Position numbers and translations under genes: made by a program. Source: Noviherbaspirillum_A sp047237965 (GTDB taxonomy: Bacteria > Pseudomonadota > Gammaproteobacteria > Burkholderiales > Burkholderiaceae_D). Taken from it: a stretch of 64,000 bases of DNA. Positions 23,872-32,635 of this stretch are shown here, piece after piece (the first letter of the stretch is position 1; the number at the start of each line of letters is the position of its first letter). The stretch covers positions 124,001 to 188,000 of the forward strand of contig NZ_JBDFLX010000005.1 in assembly GCF_047237965.1 (NCBI RefSeq), given 5' to 3'. A model generated the notes under the pieces. It was not told the origin of the DNA, made no database searches, and worked only from the letters and a program-made list of their open reading frames with translations.

Positions 23872-25554
23872 ATGACAAAATCCTTCCGTTATTACAGAGC
23901 CTTTACCCTGACCACTCTTTCACTCGCGTTTGCGCATGTGACTTCCTCCTTGGCCCAGTCCATCCCTGACGCTGGTCAGATCATGCGTGAACTGAGGCAG
24001 ACAAGTCCGGGGGGAGCAAAGTCATTATCTCCGGCCAGTCCTCCGGATAAAGTCGAAGAGAGCACTGGTAATGATATTCGGATTACAGTGACTCGATTTG
24101 ATATTGAAGGCAATACATCCATTTCGACCGATGATCTGCAAGACGTGCTGACGGAACAACTCGGGCGTCAGCTCAGCCTTTCTGATTTGAAAGCCGCAGC
24201 CTCCCGGCTCACTGCACTTTACCGGGAACGCGGTTTCCTCGTGGCGCGTGCCTATCTTCCCGTTCAGGACGTACAGGGCGGCAAAATCAAAATATTGATC
24301 CTTGAAGGCAACATTGCGCAGCTCCAGTTGCGCAATACGTCATCCTTGTCCGACGAGCGTGCTCAGGCATTTTTGAATCAGGCTGTGGCCGGCAGTGCGA
24401 TCCGCTCCGACCAAATCGATCGGGCCCTGCTGTTACTGAATGATGTGCCGGGAGTAGGTGCTGTACGCGCAACGCTGCAACCTGGCGCCTCAGTGGGAAC
24501 ATCCGATCTGGTGGTGGACGTCGAGGCTGGCTCGCGGGTCGCCGGCAGCGTCGGCCTGGATAATTACGGCAGCCGTTATACCGGGGAAAAACGCTTGTCC
24601 GGCACTTTATACGTCAACAATCTGGTTGGCATAGGAGACCAAACAGTCGTCAGCGGATTGCTTAGCGACCGCAAGCTTGGATACGGAAGAGTGGGTTACT
24701 CCGTCCCGGTCGGTGGAAGCGGCCTGCGTGTAGGCACCTTTGTTTCTTCAACCAAATACGAACTGGCGCGTGAGTTTGCCGTGCTGGACGCTCACGGTAC
24801 TGCCAAAAACCTGAGCATTTACGCTACCTATCCTGTTGTGCGCACCCAGCGGGCAAATCTGACGAGTTCAGTTAGCCTCGAATCGAGGCGTTTGAGCGAC
24901 CGGATTGATGCAATCGGCACTGTCAATGACAAGAAAGCAAGGGTAGTTGGCCTCGGGCTGAGCGGCTCCTATCGGGATGATCTCGGCGGTGGCGGGCTCA
25001 GTAATTTCGACGTCGCCACCAATTTCGGCAAACTGTCGATCGAGTCTCCAGTGGCCCTGGCAATCGATGAAATATCTGCCAAGACCAATGGCACCTACAG
25101 GAAGGTGTCCGTCACCGGAAACCGGCTGCAACGGCTTTCCGACAATGACTCCCTTTGGCTGGCACTGAGTGCCCAGTGGGCAAGCAAGAACCTGGACTCC
25201 TCTGAAAAGTTCGTACTTGGCGGGGCCAGCGGGGTTCGTGCTTATCCACAAGGTGAAGGCATCGGCGATCAGGGGTATCTGGCATCGATCGAATATCGCC
25301 ACAACTTTAGCGAGGTCTTGCAGGCAGCGCTTTTCTACGACACAGGCTCCGTCTCGATCAATCGGGAAGCATTCGATTCAGCAGCCTCGAACAAGCGCAC
25401 TTTGAGCGGCATGGGCCTGGGTTTCAATGCTGTCCTCGGCGGTGCCGATCTGAGAGCATCGCTCGCGTGGCGTACCAGTGGCGAGCCTCTCTCCGTCCCG
25501 GCGGGAGCCAGCAAGTCGCCGACAATGTGGCTGCGCGCCAACAAACCTTTCTGA
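23872..25554 (+). CDS. ShlB/FhaC-type two-partner secretion transporter (TpsB), orphan
   Basis: A 560-residue outer-membrane protein. It has a signal peptide (about residues 1-29, ending SSLAQS), then a POTRA part ('VTRFDIEGNTSISTDDLQD', 'LTALYRERGFLVARAYLP') and a C-terminal 16-strand barrel with the conserved 'GGASGVRAYPQGEGIGDQG' loop and the final 'SPTMWLRANKPF'. TpsB proteins secrete large TpsA exoproteins (haemolysins or adhesins). No TpsA gene is seen on either side, so its partner is elsewhere or lost. No good Shine-Dalgarno is visible before the ATG. GC is lower than the flanks. Confidence 0.92.
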   Translation: MTKSFRYYRAFTLTTLSLAFAHVTSSLAQSIPDAGQIMRELRQTSPGGAKSLSPASPPDKVEESTGNDIRITVTRFDIEGNTSISTDDLQDVLTEQLGRQLSLSDLKAAASRLTALYRERGFLVARAYLPVQDVQGGKIKILILEGNIAQLQLRNTSSLSDERAQAFLNQAVAGSAIRSDQIDRALLLLNDVPGVGAVRATLQPGASVGTSDLVVDVEAGSRVAGSVGLDNYGSRYTGEKRLSGTLYVNNLVGIGDQTVVSGLLSDRKLGYGRVGYSVPVGGSGLRVGTFVSSTKYELAREFAVLDAHGTAKNLSIYATYPVVRTQRANLTSSVSLESRRLSDRIDAIGTVNDKKARVVGLGLSGSYRDDLGGGGLSNFDVATNFGKLSIESPVALAIDEISAKTNGTYRKVSVTGNRLQRLSDNDSLWLALSAQWASKNLDSSEKFVLGGASGVRAYPQGEGIGDQGYLASIEYRHNFSEVLQAALFYDTGSVSINREAFDSAASNKRTLSGMGLGFNAVLGGADLRASLAWRTSGEPLSVPAGASKSPTMWLRANKPF

Positions 25555-25848
25555 ACGCACGGTGAACTGCGCGGTTGTGGAAATGCGCTGAACAAAGGGG
25601 CAGCAAGATCGGGCTGGTCAGGCGGATATCAAAGGCTATTCACCCGCATGATCGATCTGGCTGCATCCAGCCACAGGGCACCTCACCGAGCATATCCGCT
25701 CAAACGCTGACAAACCAGATCCTGCCCCTTTCCTGCTGAGCAATTCGTTGCCGCGTCATCAAAACGCTGGAAGCAGCGCCGCTTTCCGTTTATAAAGTGG
25801 CTTCGCCGGGGCACTGTGCCGCTGGTGAACGCTGCGAAAGGGATTGCG

Positions 25849-26725
25849 TTGCACATTGGCGTCTTGCTATCGGTCACAGCTTCGGTGCTGTTTGCAGTCA
25901 TGTATTTACACAACGCGCCTGACTCCGTTGACGGGTGTGGAAATCTTCGGATGGCGGATGTTGCTCACGTTTCCGTTCGCCACCGTGCTGATGTGGCGAT
26001 TCGGCGATTGGACGCTTGCGGCAGGCTTATTCCGGAAAATGCTTACCGCGCCGCGCGTGCTGCTCGTCCTACTCGTTACTTCGACGCTGCTGGCGATACA
26101 GATCTGGCTCTTCATGTGGGCGCCGTTACATGGCCGCGCACTTCAGGTTTCGCTGGGCTATTTCCTGCTGCCCTTGACAATGGTGCTGTCGGGCTGGCTC
26201 TTCTATGGCGAACGGCCATCGGGTCTGGAAAGGGCGGCGATCGTCTTTGCCGCGGCGGGCGTGGGCAACGAGCTGTATCACGTGGGCAGCCTGTCCTGGG
26301 AAACAATGCTTGTGGCGCTGGGTTATCCGGCGTATTTCCTGCTGCGCAAAAAACATGGCATGGCGCATCTGACCGGCCTTTGGTTCGAAATGGGCCTCAT
26401 GATGCCGGTGGCCGCCTGGTTCGTGCTGCAACGGCCGGACGTTGTGGCCACGTTTCAGCACCGCCCTACCCTGCTCCTGATGATTCCTGTACTTGGGCTG
26501 ATCAGCGCCGCGGCACTGGCCTGCTACATCGTGTCGAGCCGCTATCTGACATTGACGCTGTTTGGCCTGCTTGGCTACGTGGAGCCAGTGCTCCTCGTGT
26601 GCGTTGCGCTTGTGCTCGGGGAGAGTATCGCGCCGCAGCAGTGGCCGACCTATATGTCGATCTGGGCAGCTGTCATGCTGCTGGCACTAGGCGGCCTGCG
26701 GCATGCGCTGGTCGGACGACGCTGA
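25849..26725 (+). pseudogene. RarD/EamA-type permease, frameshifted near the N-terminus
   Basis: Most of a RarD-like drug/metabolite transporter is readable in one frame from about 25907 to 26725 (LTPLTGVEIFGWRMLLTFPF, then about nine further hydrophobic segments). The true N-terminus 'GVLLSVTASVLFAVMY' is in another frame, likely started by TTG at 25849 after AAGGGA. The join lies near 25905, where 'TATTTAC' suggests loss of two bases in the 'MYYYT' codons of the family. So it is a disrupted gene, or the assembly has an error there. Function in the family: metabolite export. Confidence 0.75.
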
Positions 26726-26741
26726 CGTTGGCTCCATTGAA

Positions 26742-26765
26742 AAAGGCTTCCCTCGGGAAGCCTTT
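26742..26765 (-). terminator. Intrinsic terminator downstream of acnB
   Basis: AAAGGCTTCC (26742-26751) pairs with GGAAGCCTTT (26756-26765) around a CTCG loop. On the minus strand the stem is followed by a T run (its arm ends CCTTTTTC), so it ends the acnB transcript; it may also stop the plus-strand permease transcript. Confidence 0.8.
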
Positions 26766-26834
26766 GCCTTGCGCTTGCAGCACCGGGCTCGATCAGCAGG
26801 ATGAGGGGAAGCGCCCCATCCCGCCGTGCCCTGC

Positions 26835-29420
26835 TTATACCTTGACGGTATCCGCCACCGAGCTGAACTCTTCCAGCTTGTCGAAGTTCATGTAGCGGTA
26901 GATATCCGCCGCATTCTTGTCGATCACGCCGGTGTGCTCCAGGTACTCTTCGCGGGTCGGAATGCGGCCCAGCGTCGAGCATACCGCGGCCAGTTCAGCC
27001 GAACCCAGGTAGACCTGGGTATCCATGCCGAGACGGTTCGGGAAGTTACGCGTCGAGGTCGACATCACGGTGGAGCCCTTGCGCACCTGCGCCTGGTTGC
27101 CCATGCACAGCGAGCAGCCCGGCATTTCCATGCGGGCGCCGGTGCGGCCGAGCGTGCCGTAGTGGCCTTCGGCGGTCAGCACCTGCTGGTCCATCTTGGT
27201 TGGCGGCGCAATCCACAGCTTGACCGGGATGTCGGTCTTGCCTTCCAGGAGTTTGGAAGCGGCGCGGAAGTGGCCGATGTTGGTCATGCAGGAACCAACG
27301 AAGACTTCGTCGATCTTGGCGCCGGCAACTTCGGCCAGGGTCTTGACGTCGTCCGGATCGTTCGGGCAAGCGACGATGGGCTCGTGGATGTCGGCCAGGT
27401 CGATCTCGATGACTGCTGCGTATTCGGCGTCGGCGTCCGGCGCCAGCAGCTCTGGCTTGGCCAGCCAGGCTTCCATCGAACGGATGCGGCGCTCCAGCGT
27501 ACGCTTGTCCTGGTAGCCGTTGGCGATCATCCACTTCATCAGCGTGATGTTCGAGTTCATATACTCGATGATCGGGGCCTTATCCAGATGCACGGTGCAG
27601 CCGGCGGCGGAACGCTCGGCCGATGCGTCGGACAGTTCGAATGCCTGTTCGACCTTCAGCTGCGGCAAGCCTTCGATTTCCAGGATGCGGCCGGAGAAGA
27701 TGTTCTTCTTGCCCTTCTTTTCCACCGTCAGCAGGTTCTGGCGGATCGCGTACAGCGGGATCGCATTGACCAGGTCGCGCAGCGTCACGCCCGGCTGCAT
27801 TTCACCCTTGAAGCGCACCAGCACCGATTCCGGCATGTCCAGCGGCATCACGCCGGTGGCGGCGGCAAAGGCGACCAGACCGGAACCGGCCGGGAAGGAA
27901 ATGCCGATCGGGAAACGGGTATGCGAGTCGCCGCCGGTGCCGACGGTGTCCGGCAGCAGCAGGCGGTTGAGCCAGGAGTGGATCACGCCGTCGCCCGGAC
28001 GCAGCGCCACGCCGCCACGGTTGGAAATGAAGTTGGGCAGTTCCTTGTGCATCTTCACATCCACGATCTTCGGATACGCGGCGGTGTGGCAGAAGGATTG
28101 CATCACGAGGTCGGCCGAGAAACCCAGGCAGGCCAGGTCTTTCAGTTCGTCGCGGGTCATCGGGCCGGTGGTGTCCTGGGAACCGACGGTGGTCATCTTC
28201 GGTTCGCAGTAGGTGCCGGGACGCACGCCCTGGCCTTCCGGCAGGCCGCAGGCGCGGCCGACCATCTTTTGCGCCAGCGAGAAGCCCTTGGTCGATGCGA
28301 CCGGGTTCTGCGGCAGGCGGAACAGGGTGGACGGCGCCAGGCCCAGCGCTTCACGCGCCTTGGCGGTCAGGCCGCGGCCGACGATCAGCGGAATACGGCC
28401 GCCGGCGCGGACTTCGTCGAACAGCACGTCGGACTTGACCTGGAATTCGGCGATCACGTCGCCGTTCTTCAGCGCGAGGCCTTCGTACGGACGCAGTTCG
28501 ATCACGTCGCCCATGTCCATCTTGGACACGTCGAGTTCGATCGGCAGCGCGCCGGCGTCTTCCATCGTGTTGTAGAAAATCGGCGCGATCTTGTTGCCCA
28601 GGCAAACGCCGCCAAAGCGCTTGTTCGGGATGAAGGGGATGTCTTCGCCGGTGAACCACAGGACCGAGTTGGTCGCCGACTTGCGGGAAGAACCGGTGCC
28701 GACCACGTCGCCAACATACGCAACCAGGTTGCCCTTGGCCTTGAGTTCCTCGATCTGCTTGATCGGGCCGACCTTGCCCGGCTCGTCCGGGTGGATGCCG
28801 GTGCGGGCATTCTTCAGCATGGCCAGCGCGTGCATCGGGATATCGGGACGGGTGGTGGCGTCCGGCGCCGGCGACAGGTCGTCGGTGTTGGTTTCGCCGG
28901 TGACCTTGAAGACGGTCAGCGTCAGGCTCTGCGGCACTTCCGGACGCGAAGTGAACCACTCGGCATCGGCCCATGACTGCATGACGGCCTTGGCGTTGGC
29001 GCTGCCCTTGTCGGCCAGTTCCTTCACGTCGTGGAAGTAGTCGAACATCAGCAGGGTTTTCTTCAGGCCTTCAGCGGCCACGCCGCCGACGACTGCGTCG
29101 TCCAGCAGGTCGATCATGGGCTTGATGTTGAAGCCGCCCAGCATGGTGCCCAGCAGACGGGTAGCCAGTTCGCGCGAAATCAGCGGGCTGGTCTCGGTGC
29201 CCTTGGCGACTTTTTCCAGGAAGGCGCTCTTGACCTTGGCGGCATCGTCCACGCCAGCCGGAACGCGGTGGGTGATCAGGTCGACCAGGAAAGCCTCTTC
29301 GCCAGCAGGCGGATTCTTCAGGAGTTCAACCAGGTCGGTGGTCTGTGCGGCGGAAAGCGGAAGCGGAGGAATGCCCAGGGACGCGCGTTCGGCGACGTGG
29401 GAGCGGTACGCAGCTAGCAT
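26835..29420 (-). CDS. acnB: Aconitate hydratase B
   Basis: A complete 861-residue AcnB (family length about 860). It has the N-terminal HEAT-like domain, then the linker and swivel regions ('GVCLGNKIAPIFYNTMED'). The catalytic domain's iron-sulfur cysteines are visible in 'VGSCMTNIGHFRAASK' and 'MPGCSLCMGNQAQV'. It interconverts citrate and isocitrate in the TCA cycle. The start at 29420 has GAGAG just upstream, and a long leader follows from a promoter with a palindrome. It is monocistronic with a terminator at its end. Confidence 0.98.
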   Translation of the reverse strand: MLAAYRSHVAERASLGIPPLPLSAAQTTDLVELLKNPPAGEEAFLVDLITHRVPAGVDDAAKVKSAFLEKVAKGTETSPLISRELATRLLGTMLGGFNIKPMIDLLDDAVVGGVAAEGLKKTLLMFDYFHDVKELADKGSANAKAVMQSWADAEWFTSRPEVPQSLTLTVFKVTGETNTDDLSPAPDATTRPDIPMHALAMLKNARTGIHPDEPGKVGPIKQIEELKAKGNLVAYVGDVVGTGSSRKSATNSVLWFTGEDIPFIPNKRFGGVCLGNKIAPIFYNTMEDAGALPIELDVSKMDMGDVIELRPYEGLALKNGDVIAEFQVKSDVLFDEVRAGGRIPLIVGRGLTAKAREALGLAPSTLFRLPQNPVASTKGFSLAQKMVGRACGLPEGQGVRPGTYCEPKMTTVGSQDTTGPMTRDELKDLACLGFSADLVMQSFCHTAAYPKIVDVKMHKELPNFISNRGGVALRPGDGVIHSWLNRLLLPDTVGTGGDSHTRFPIGISFPAGSGLVAFAAATGVMPLDMPESVLVRFKGEMQPGVTLRDLVNAIPLYAIRQNLLTVEKKGKKNIFSGRILEIEGLPQLKVEQAFELSDASAERSAAGCTVHLDKAPIIEYMNSNITLMKWMIANGYQDKRTLERRIRSMEAWLAKPELLAPDADAEYAAVIEIDLADIHEPIVACPNDPDDVKTLAEVAGAKIDEVFVGSCMTNIGHFRAASKLLEGKTDIPVKLWIAPPTKMDQQVLTAEGHYGTLGRTGARMEMPGCSLCMGNQAQVRKGSTVMSTSTRNFPNRLGMDTQVYLGSAELAAVCSTLGRIPTREEYLEHTGVIDKNAADIYRYMNFDKLEEFSSVADTVKV

Positions 29421-29455
29421 GAGAGTGCTCTCTAGATAAAGGATTAAAGGACAAG

Positions 29456-29473
29456 GGAATCGCCAGCGATTCC
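29456..29473 (-). promoter_or_regulatory. Hairpin in the acnB leader
   Basis: GGAATCGC (29456-29463) and GCGATTCC (29466-29473) are perfect complements with 2 bases between, giving a 7-bp stem with a 4-base loop. It lies in the acnB 5' leader between the probable -10 and the start. Confidence 0.45.
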
Positions 29474-29484
29474 AGAATTCCGCT

Positions 29485-29513
29485 ATTGTACATCAACAAC
29501 TCTTATATAAGAC
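29485..29513 (-). promoter_or_regulatory. acnB promoter with palindromic operator
   Basis: TACAAT (29485-29490, minus strand) is a good -10 box. The 12-bp perfect palindrome TCTTATATAAGA (29501-29512) covers the -35 position, where GTCTTA is only weakly matched to consensus. A regulator bound there would control transcription. I recall similar sites before TCA-cycle genes of other betaproteobacteria, but cannot check that here. Confidence 0.5.
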
Positions 29514-29767
29514 ATAAGACCAGCGAGAATAGTCGGGAATTTGTAACGTAATGTGGGATTGCGACCTCACGAGGGTGAACAGGAGGGGTGGACAGGCATG
29601 GAGGCCTGCCGCGCAGCCCAGGGCGCCATGCTCCGGCGACGAAAGGGTGCCGAAGCTTGGCGCCATACCGGGCATTAAAGGTTGCTGCCTTCCTGGTGAA
29701 GTTTCACCGGCAAATTTGCGCGTTCCGTAAATGCAACAGCCTTCTTCGCTGCGATTACGCCGATTGG

Positions 29768-31051
29768 CTACATGCCGTCCAGATGTTCCGCCAGGCGCCG
29801 TCCCAGGCACAGCAGCGTGACCGTCGGCGGCAGGCCCCATGCTTCCGGGATCACGGAAGCATCGCAAACGAACAAGCCCGCCGTCGATGTCTGCAGCTGC
29901 TCGTTGACGCCCTCGCCTATCCTGACGCTTCCGCCCGGATGCGCGGCAAAGTGGACGCTGCTGAAGATATGCCGGGCGCCCGCCTGCGCCAGGATGCGCC
30001 GCGCCAGGCCGACACCGTCGCGCAATTTGCGGCGGTCTGCCGGCTGCAGGGATTTGCTGATCCAGCGCGGCCCGATGGCGCCGCCTATCTCGTCGCGTAT
30101 CTTCACCATCACGGTGAGCGTGCGGCGGTGGGCCAGAAGCCGGTCGATGCGACCGGCCTGGGCGGCGAATGCCTGGTACATCGGCCGCGGCAAAGTCATG
30201 TCGGCCAGGGTGATGCCCTCTTCCGGCAAATGCATGCCGGCCGCCATCGGCACTTCGGCGCCGCCGTCGATATCGTGCACCGTGCCCATCACGGCAATCA
30301 CGGGGTCGGTAAAGTGCTTAGCCCGCGCCGGGCCAAGGCCGGAGGCATGCAGCAGGCGCGGGCTGCCGATGCCGCCGCCGGCGAGCACGATGACGCCGGC
30401 GAAGCGCTGCTGCACCTGCTTATGCCGCACGAATTCCACGCCGACCGCGCGGCCGCCCTGCACGATCACCCGTTGCACCGTTGCGTCCGGAACTAGTTCG
30501 GCGCCAGCGGCGACGGCTTCCTCGACCATGTTGCGGGCCGTCCATTTCGCGCCAAACGGGCAGCCATAAACGCAGCGCCAGCAGCCGGTGCGGCACTTGT
30601 CGGGCAGGATCATCTTGTCAAGCTTGTGCCAGTCATGGCCAAGCGCCCGCGCCGCTTGCGCCAGACGTGCGGCCATGGGTCCGACCAGCGCGCCGGGCAG
30701 CGGCGCCATCGGTATTTCCTGTTGCAGCGAGCGCAGCGCCGGCTCCAGGTCGATGCCGTATTTCGCGAACATCGGCATCGGCGGCGCCATGGCGGTGGCA
30801 AAGTTGATCGCCGAACTGCCGCCGGACGTCACGCCGCGCACCAGCAGCGAACCGTCCGCATTGATGAATGCGCCCTTGCCCGGCACTGCCGCCATGGCGG
30901 CCATCTGGCGCAAGGTGCCTTGCAGCGGCGCGGCGCTGCCCTGTTCCAGCAGCAGCACGCGCCAGTTGCGGCGCGCCAGATCGCGCGCGACGATGGCGCC
31001 GGCCGGGCCGCTGCCAACGATGATCGCGTCTAGGGCTTGCTCTGTATGCAT
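29768..31051 (-). CDS. GMC-family oxidoreductase (FAD)
   Basis: The ATG at 31051 gives 427 residues, starting directly before the FAD Rossmann motif 'DAIIVGSGPAGAIVARDLA'. Family features include 'GVTSGGSSAINFATAM', 'VIVLAGGGIGSPRLLHASG' and the C-terminal 'CDASVIPEAWGLPPTVTLLC'. A cysteine cluster 'CRTGCWRCVYGCPFGAKW' (C-x3-C-x2-C-x3-C) is as in fatty-alcohol-oxidase-like members and could bind iron. The enzyme likely oxidises an alcohol; substrate unknown. Slightly short for the family. Confidence 0.85.
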   Translation of the reverse strand: MHTEQALDAIIVGSGPAGAIVARDLARRNWRVLLLEQGSAAPLQGTLRQMAAMAAVPGKGAFINADGSLLVRGVTSGGSSAINFATAMAPPMPMFAKYGIDLEPALRSLQQEIPMAPLPGALVGPMAARLAQAARALGHDWHKLDKMILPDKCRTGCWRCVYGCPFGAKWTARNMVEEAVAAGAELVPDATVQRVIVQGGRAVGVEFVRHKQVQQRFAGVIVLAGGGIGSPRLLHASGLGPARAKHFTDPVIAVMGTVHDIDGGAEVPMAAGMHLPEEGITLADMTLPRPMYQAFAAQAGRIDRLLAHRRTLTVMVKIRDEIGGAIGPRWISKSLQPADRRKLRDGVGLARRILAQAGARHIFSSVHFAAHPGGSVRIGEGVNEQLQTSTAGLFVCDASVIPEAWGLPPTVTLLCLGRRLAEHLDGM

Positions 31052-31310
31052 GCGGCTTCGGGAAAAGGGAAGATGGAAAAGGGAGATGCCTTGGCGTGAT
31101 GCAAGCTGGCGGTACGCGCCACCATGTCCGCCGTGCAGGCGGATTTTACAGAACTTGGTGCGGGTAGCGAGAACGGGCTTGCCGTGCACATGGTCATAGC
31201 TGCTGTGGGCAAGCGGAAAATCATGAGGCTTGGGAGCATAGATGCTGCGTCGGTCGGGCGCCGGCTATGCCAGCGCCCTGGAGACGACAGCAAATGAAGG
31301 AAATCAAGCC

Positions 31311-32297
31311 ATGCTGAAACGGTTCTTGTTATGCGCCCTGCTGCCGGCACTGGCCGTGGCAGGCGGCTCCAACTACACCGTGGCGCCGGGCGTGTCGCGA
31401 CCGGCCGGAAAGATCCGCGAATGGAACGTGCCAACGCCGAAATTCGCCCGCGACCCGGCGCCCGCTCCCGATGGCCGTATTTATATAGCCGTGATGGCGG
31501 GCAACCGGCTGGCGCGCTTCGATCCGGCTACGGAACGCTTCGAGGAATGGGAACTGCCCGCCGGCACCCGGCCGCATGGCCTGGTGGTCGACGAGCGCGG
31601 CACGGTCTGGATGACAGGTAACGGCAATGGCACCTTGCTGGAAATACCGTTCAGCAATGGCCAGCCCCAGGCGATGAAAGCGCACCCAACGCCTTCCGGC
31701 GGCACGCCGCACACCATCGTGTTCGACGGGCGCGATACGCTCTGGTTTACCAACCAGTCTGCCAACAAGGTCACCCGCTACCAGCGCGGCAGCGGCAGGA
31801 TGGAGGAATTCAGCACGCGCGACGGCCCGTATGGCCTTGCAATCGACCGGGACGGCAACGTCTGGTTCTGCCAGGCCAGCGGCCAGCGGGTCGGCCGCAT
31901 CGATGTCCGCTCCGGCAAGATCACCGAAATCGACCTCGGCGCCGGCTCGCTGCCACGCCGCATCGCGGCTGCGCCCGACAACACGCTCTGGGTCGTGCGC
32001 TACGGCGATGGCAAGCTGACGCATATCGATGCAGCCAGGCAATCCATTATGAAAACCTATGCGATGCCTGCCGGGCCGCAGGGCAATCCCTATGCGGTGA
32101 CCGTCGACGGCGCCGGCAAGGTATGGGCGAATGAAATCTCGGTGGATACCGTGTCGCTGCTCGATCCGCTCACCGGGAAATTTCAGGTGTTTTCACTGCC
32201 TACCAGCAATGAGGGCATCCGCAAGATGATTGTCGATGCAAAGGGCAGGCTCTGGTATATGGGCAGCCATAGCGGGAAGCTGGGTGTCGTGCAATAG
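31311..32297 (+). CDS. Virginiamycin-B-lyase-like beta-propeller protein, secreted
   Basis: The ATG at 31311 with AAGGAAA upstream gives 328 residues. A signal peptide (MLKRFLLCALLPALAVAGGS) precedes repeated blades such as 'GRIYIAVMAGNRLARFDP', 'GTVWMTGNGNGTLLEI' and 'GLAIDRDGNVWFCQASGQ', the pattern of Vgb / streptogramin lyase-like and SMP-30-like propellers. Many members are lactonases or unassigned binding proteins. It stands alone, divergent from the GMC oxidoreductase. Confidence 0.85.
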   Translation: MLKRFLLCALLPALAVAGGSNYTVAPGVSRPAGKIREWNVPTPKFARDPAPAPDGRIYIAVMAGNRLARFDPATERFEEWELPAGTRPHGLVVDERGTVWMTGNGNGTLLEIPFSNGQPQAMKAHPTPSGGTPHTIVFDGRDTLWFTNQSANKVTRYQRGSGRMEEFSTRDGPYGLAIDRDGNVWFCQASGQRVGRIDVRSGKITEIDLGAGSLPRRIAAAPDNTLWVVRYGDGKLTHIDAARQSIMKTYAMPAGPQGNPYAVTVDGAGKVWANEISVDTVSLLDPLTGKFQVFSLPTSNEGIRKMIVDAKGRLWYMGSHSGKLGVVQ

Positions 32298-32326
32298 CTT
32301 CCCTGTTTCTGCAGCTTCCTCGGTGG

Positions 32327-32578
32327 ATGGCGAAAAACGCCGGCAGGGATGTCGGCGAGCTCGACAAGCTGGTTATTTCCAACGACCAGGTCAACTTCCC
32401 GACCGGCGGCTGCGGCGCCGACCACTGCAACATCGGGCGTCTGAGCCATTACACCCTGCTCGAAGGCCCGGCCGGCGGCGGCGCTGGCGGCAAAGTGCCT
32501 GAACCGGGAACCGTGGCCCTGTTCAGCCTGGGCCTGCCGGGCATCGCGGCCTCCCGTCGCACGGCAGGCAAGGCGTAA
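32327..32578 (+). pseudogene. PEP-CTERM protein fragment
   Basis: The frame ends with 'KVPEPGTVALFSLGLPGIAASRR', a PEP motif, a hydrophobic segment and a basic end, which is the PEP-CTERM sorting signal for exosortase. Only about 55 residues of the mature part precede it and there is no signal peptide, so the gene is truncated at its 5' side next to the propeller gene. It implies that the host lineage has an exosortase system. Confidence 0.6.
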
Positions 32579-32595
32579 GCAAAGCCGCGCTCCTG

Positions 32596-32622
32596 AAAAC
32601 CCGCTCGCAGAGCGGGTTTTTT
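32596..32622. terminator. Bidirectional intrinsic terminator
   Basis: AAAACCCGCTC (32596-32606) pairs with GAGCGGGTTTT (32610-32620) around a GCA loop, followed by T on the plus strand; the minus strand ends in TTTT from the same arm. It separates the plus-strand PEP-CTERM fragment from the minus-strand ABC operon. Confidence 0.85.
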
Positions 32623-32635
32623 CATGCGCCTGCTC

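Noticed and set aside
25816..26895. 359-codon frame across the RarD-like gene
   Set aside because: Only its first 30 residues belong to the permease; after the frameshift it reads the gene out of frame.
26826..28976. 716-codon open frame opposite acnB
   Set aside because: Antisense shadow of a certain housekeeping gene; composition is that of reversed high-GC coding sequence.
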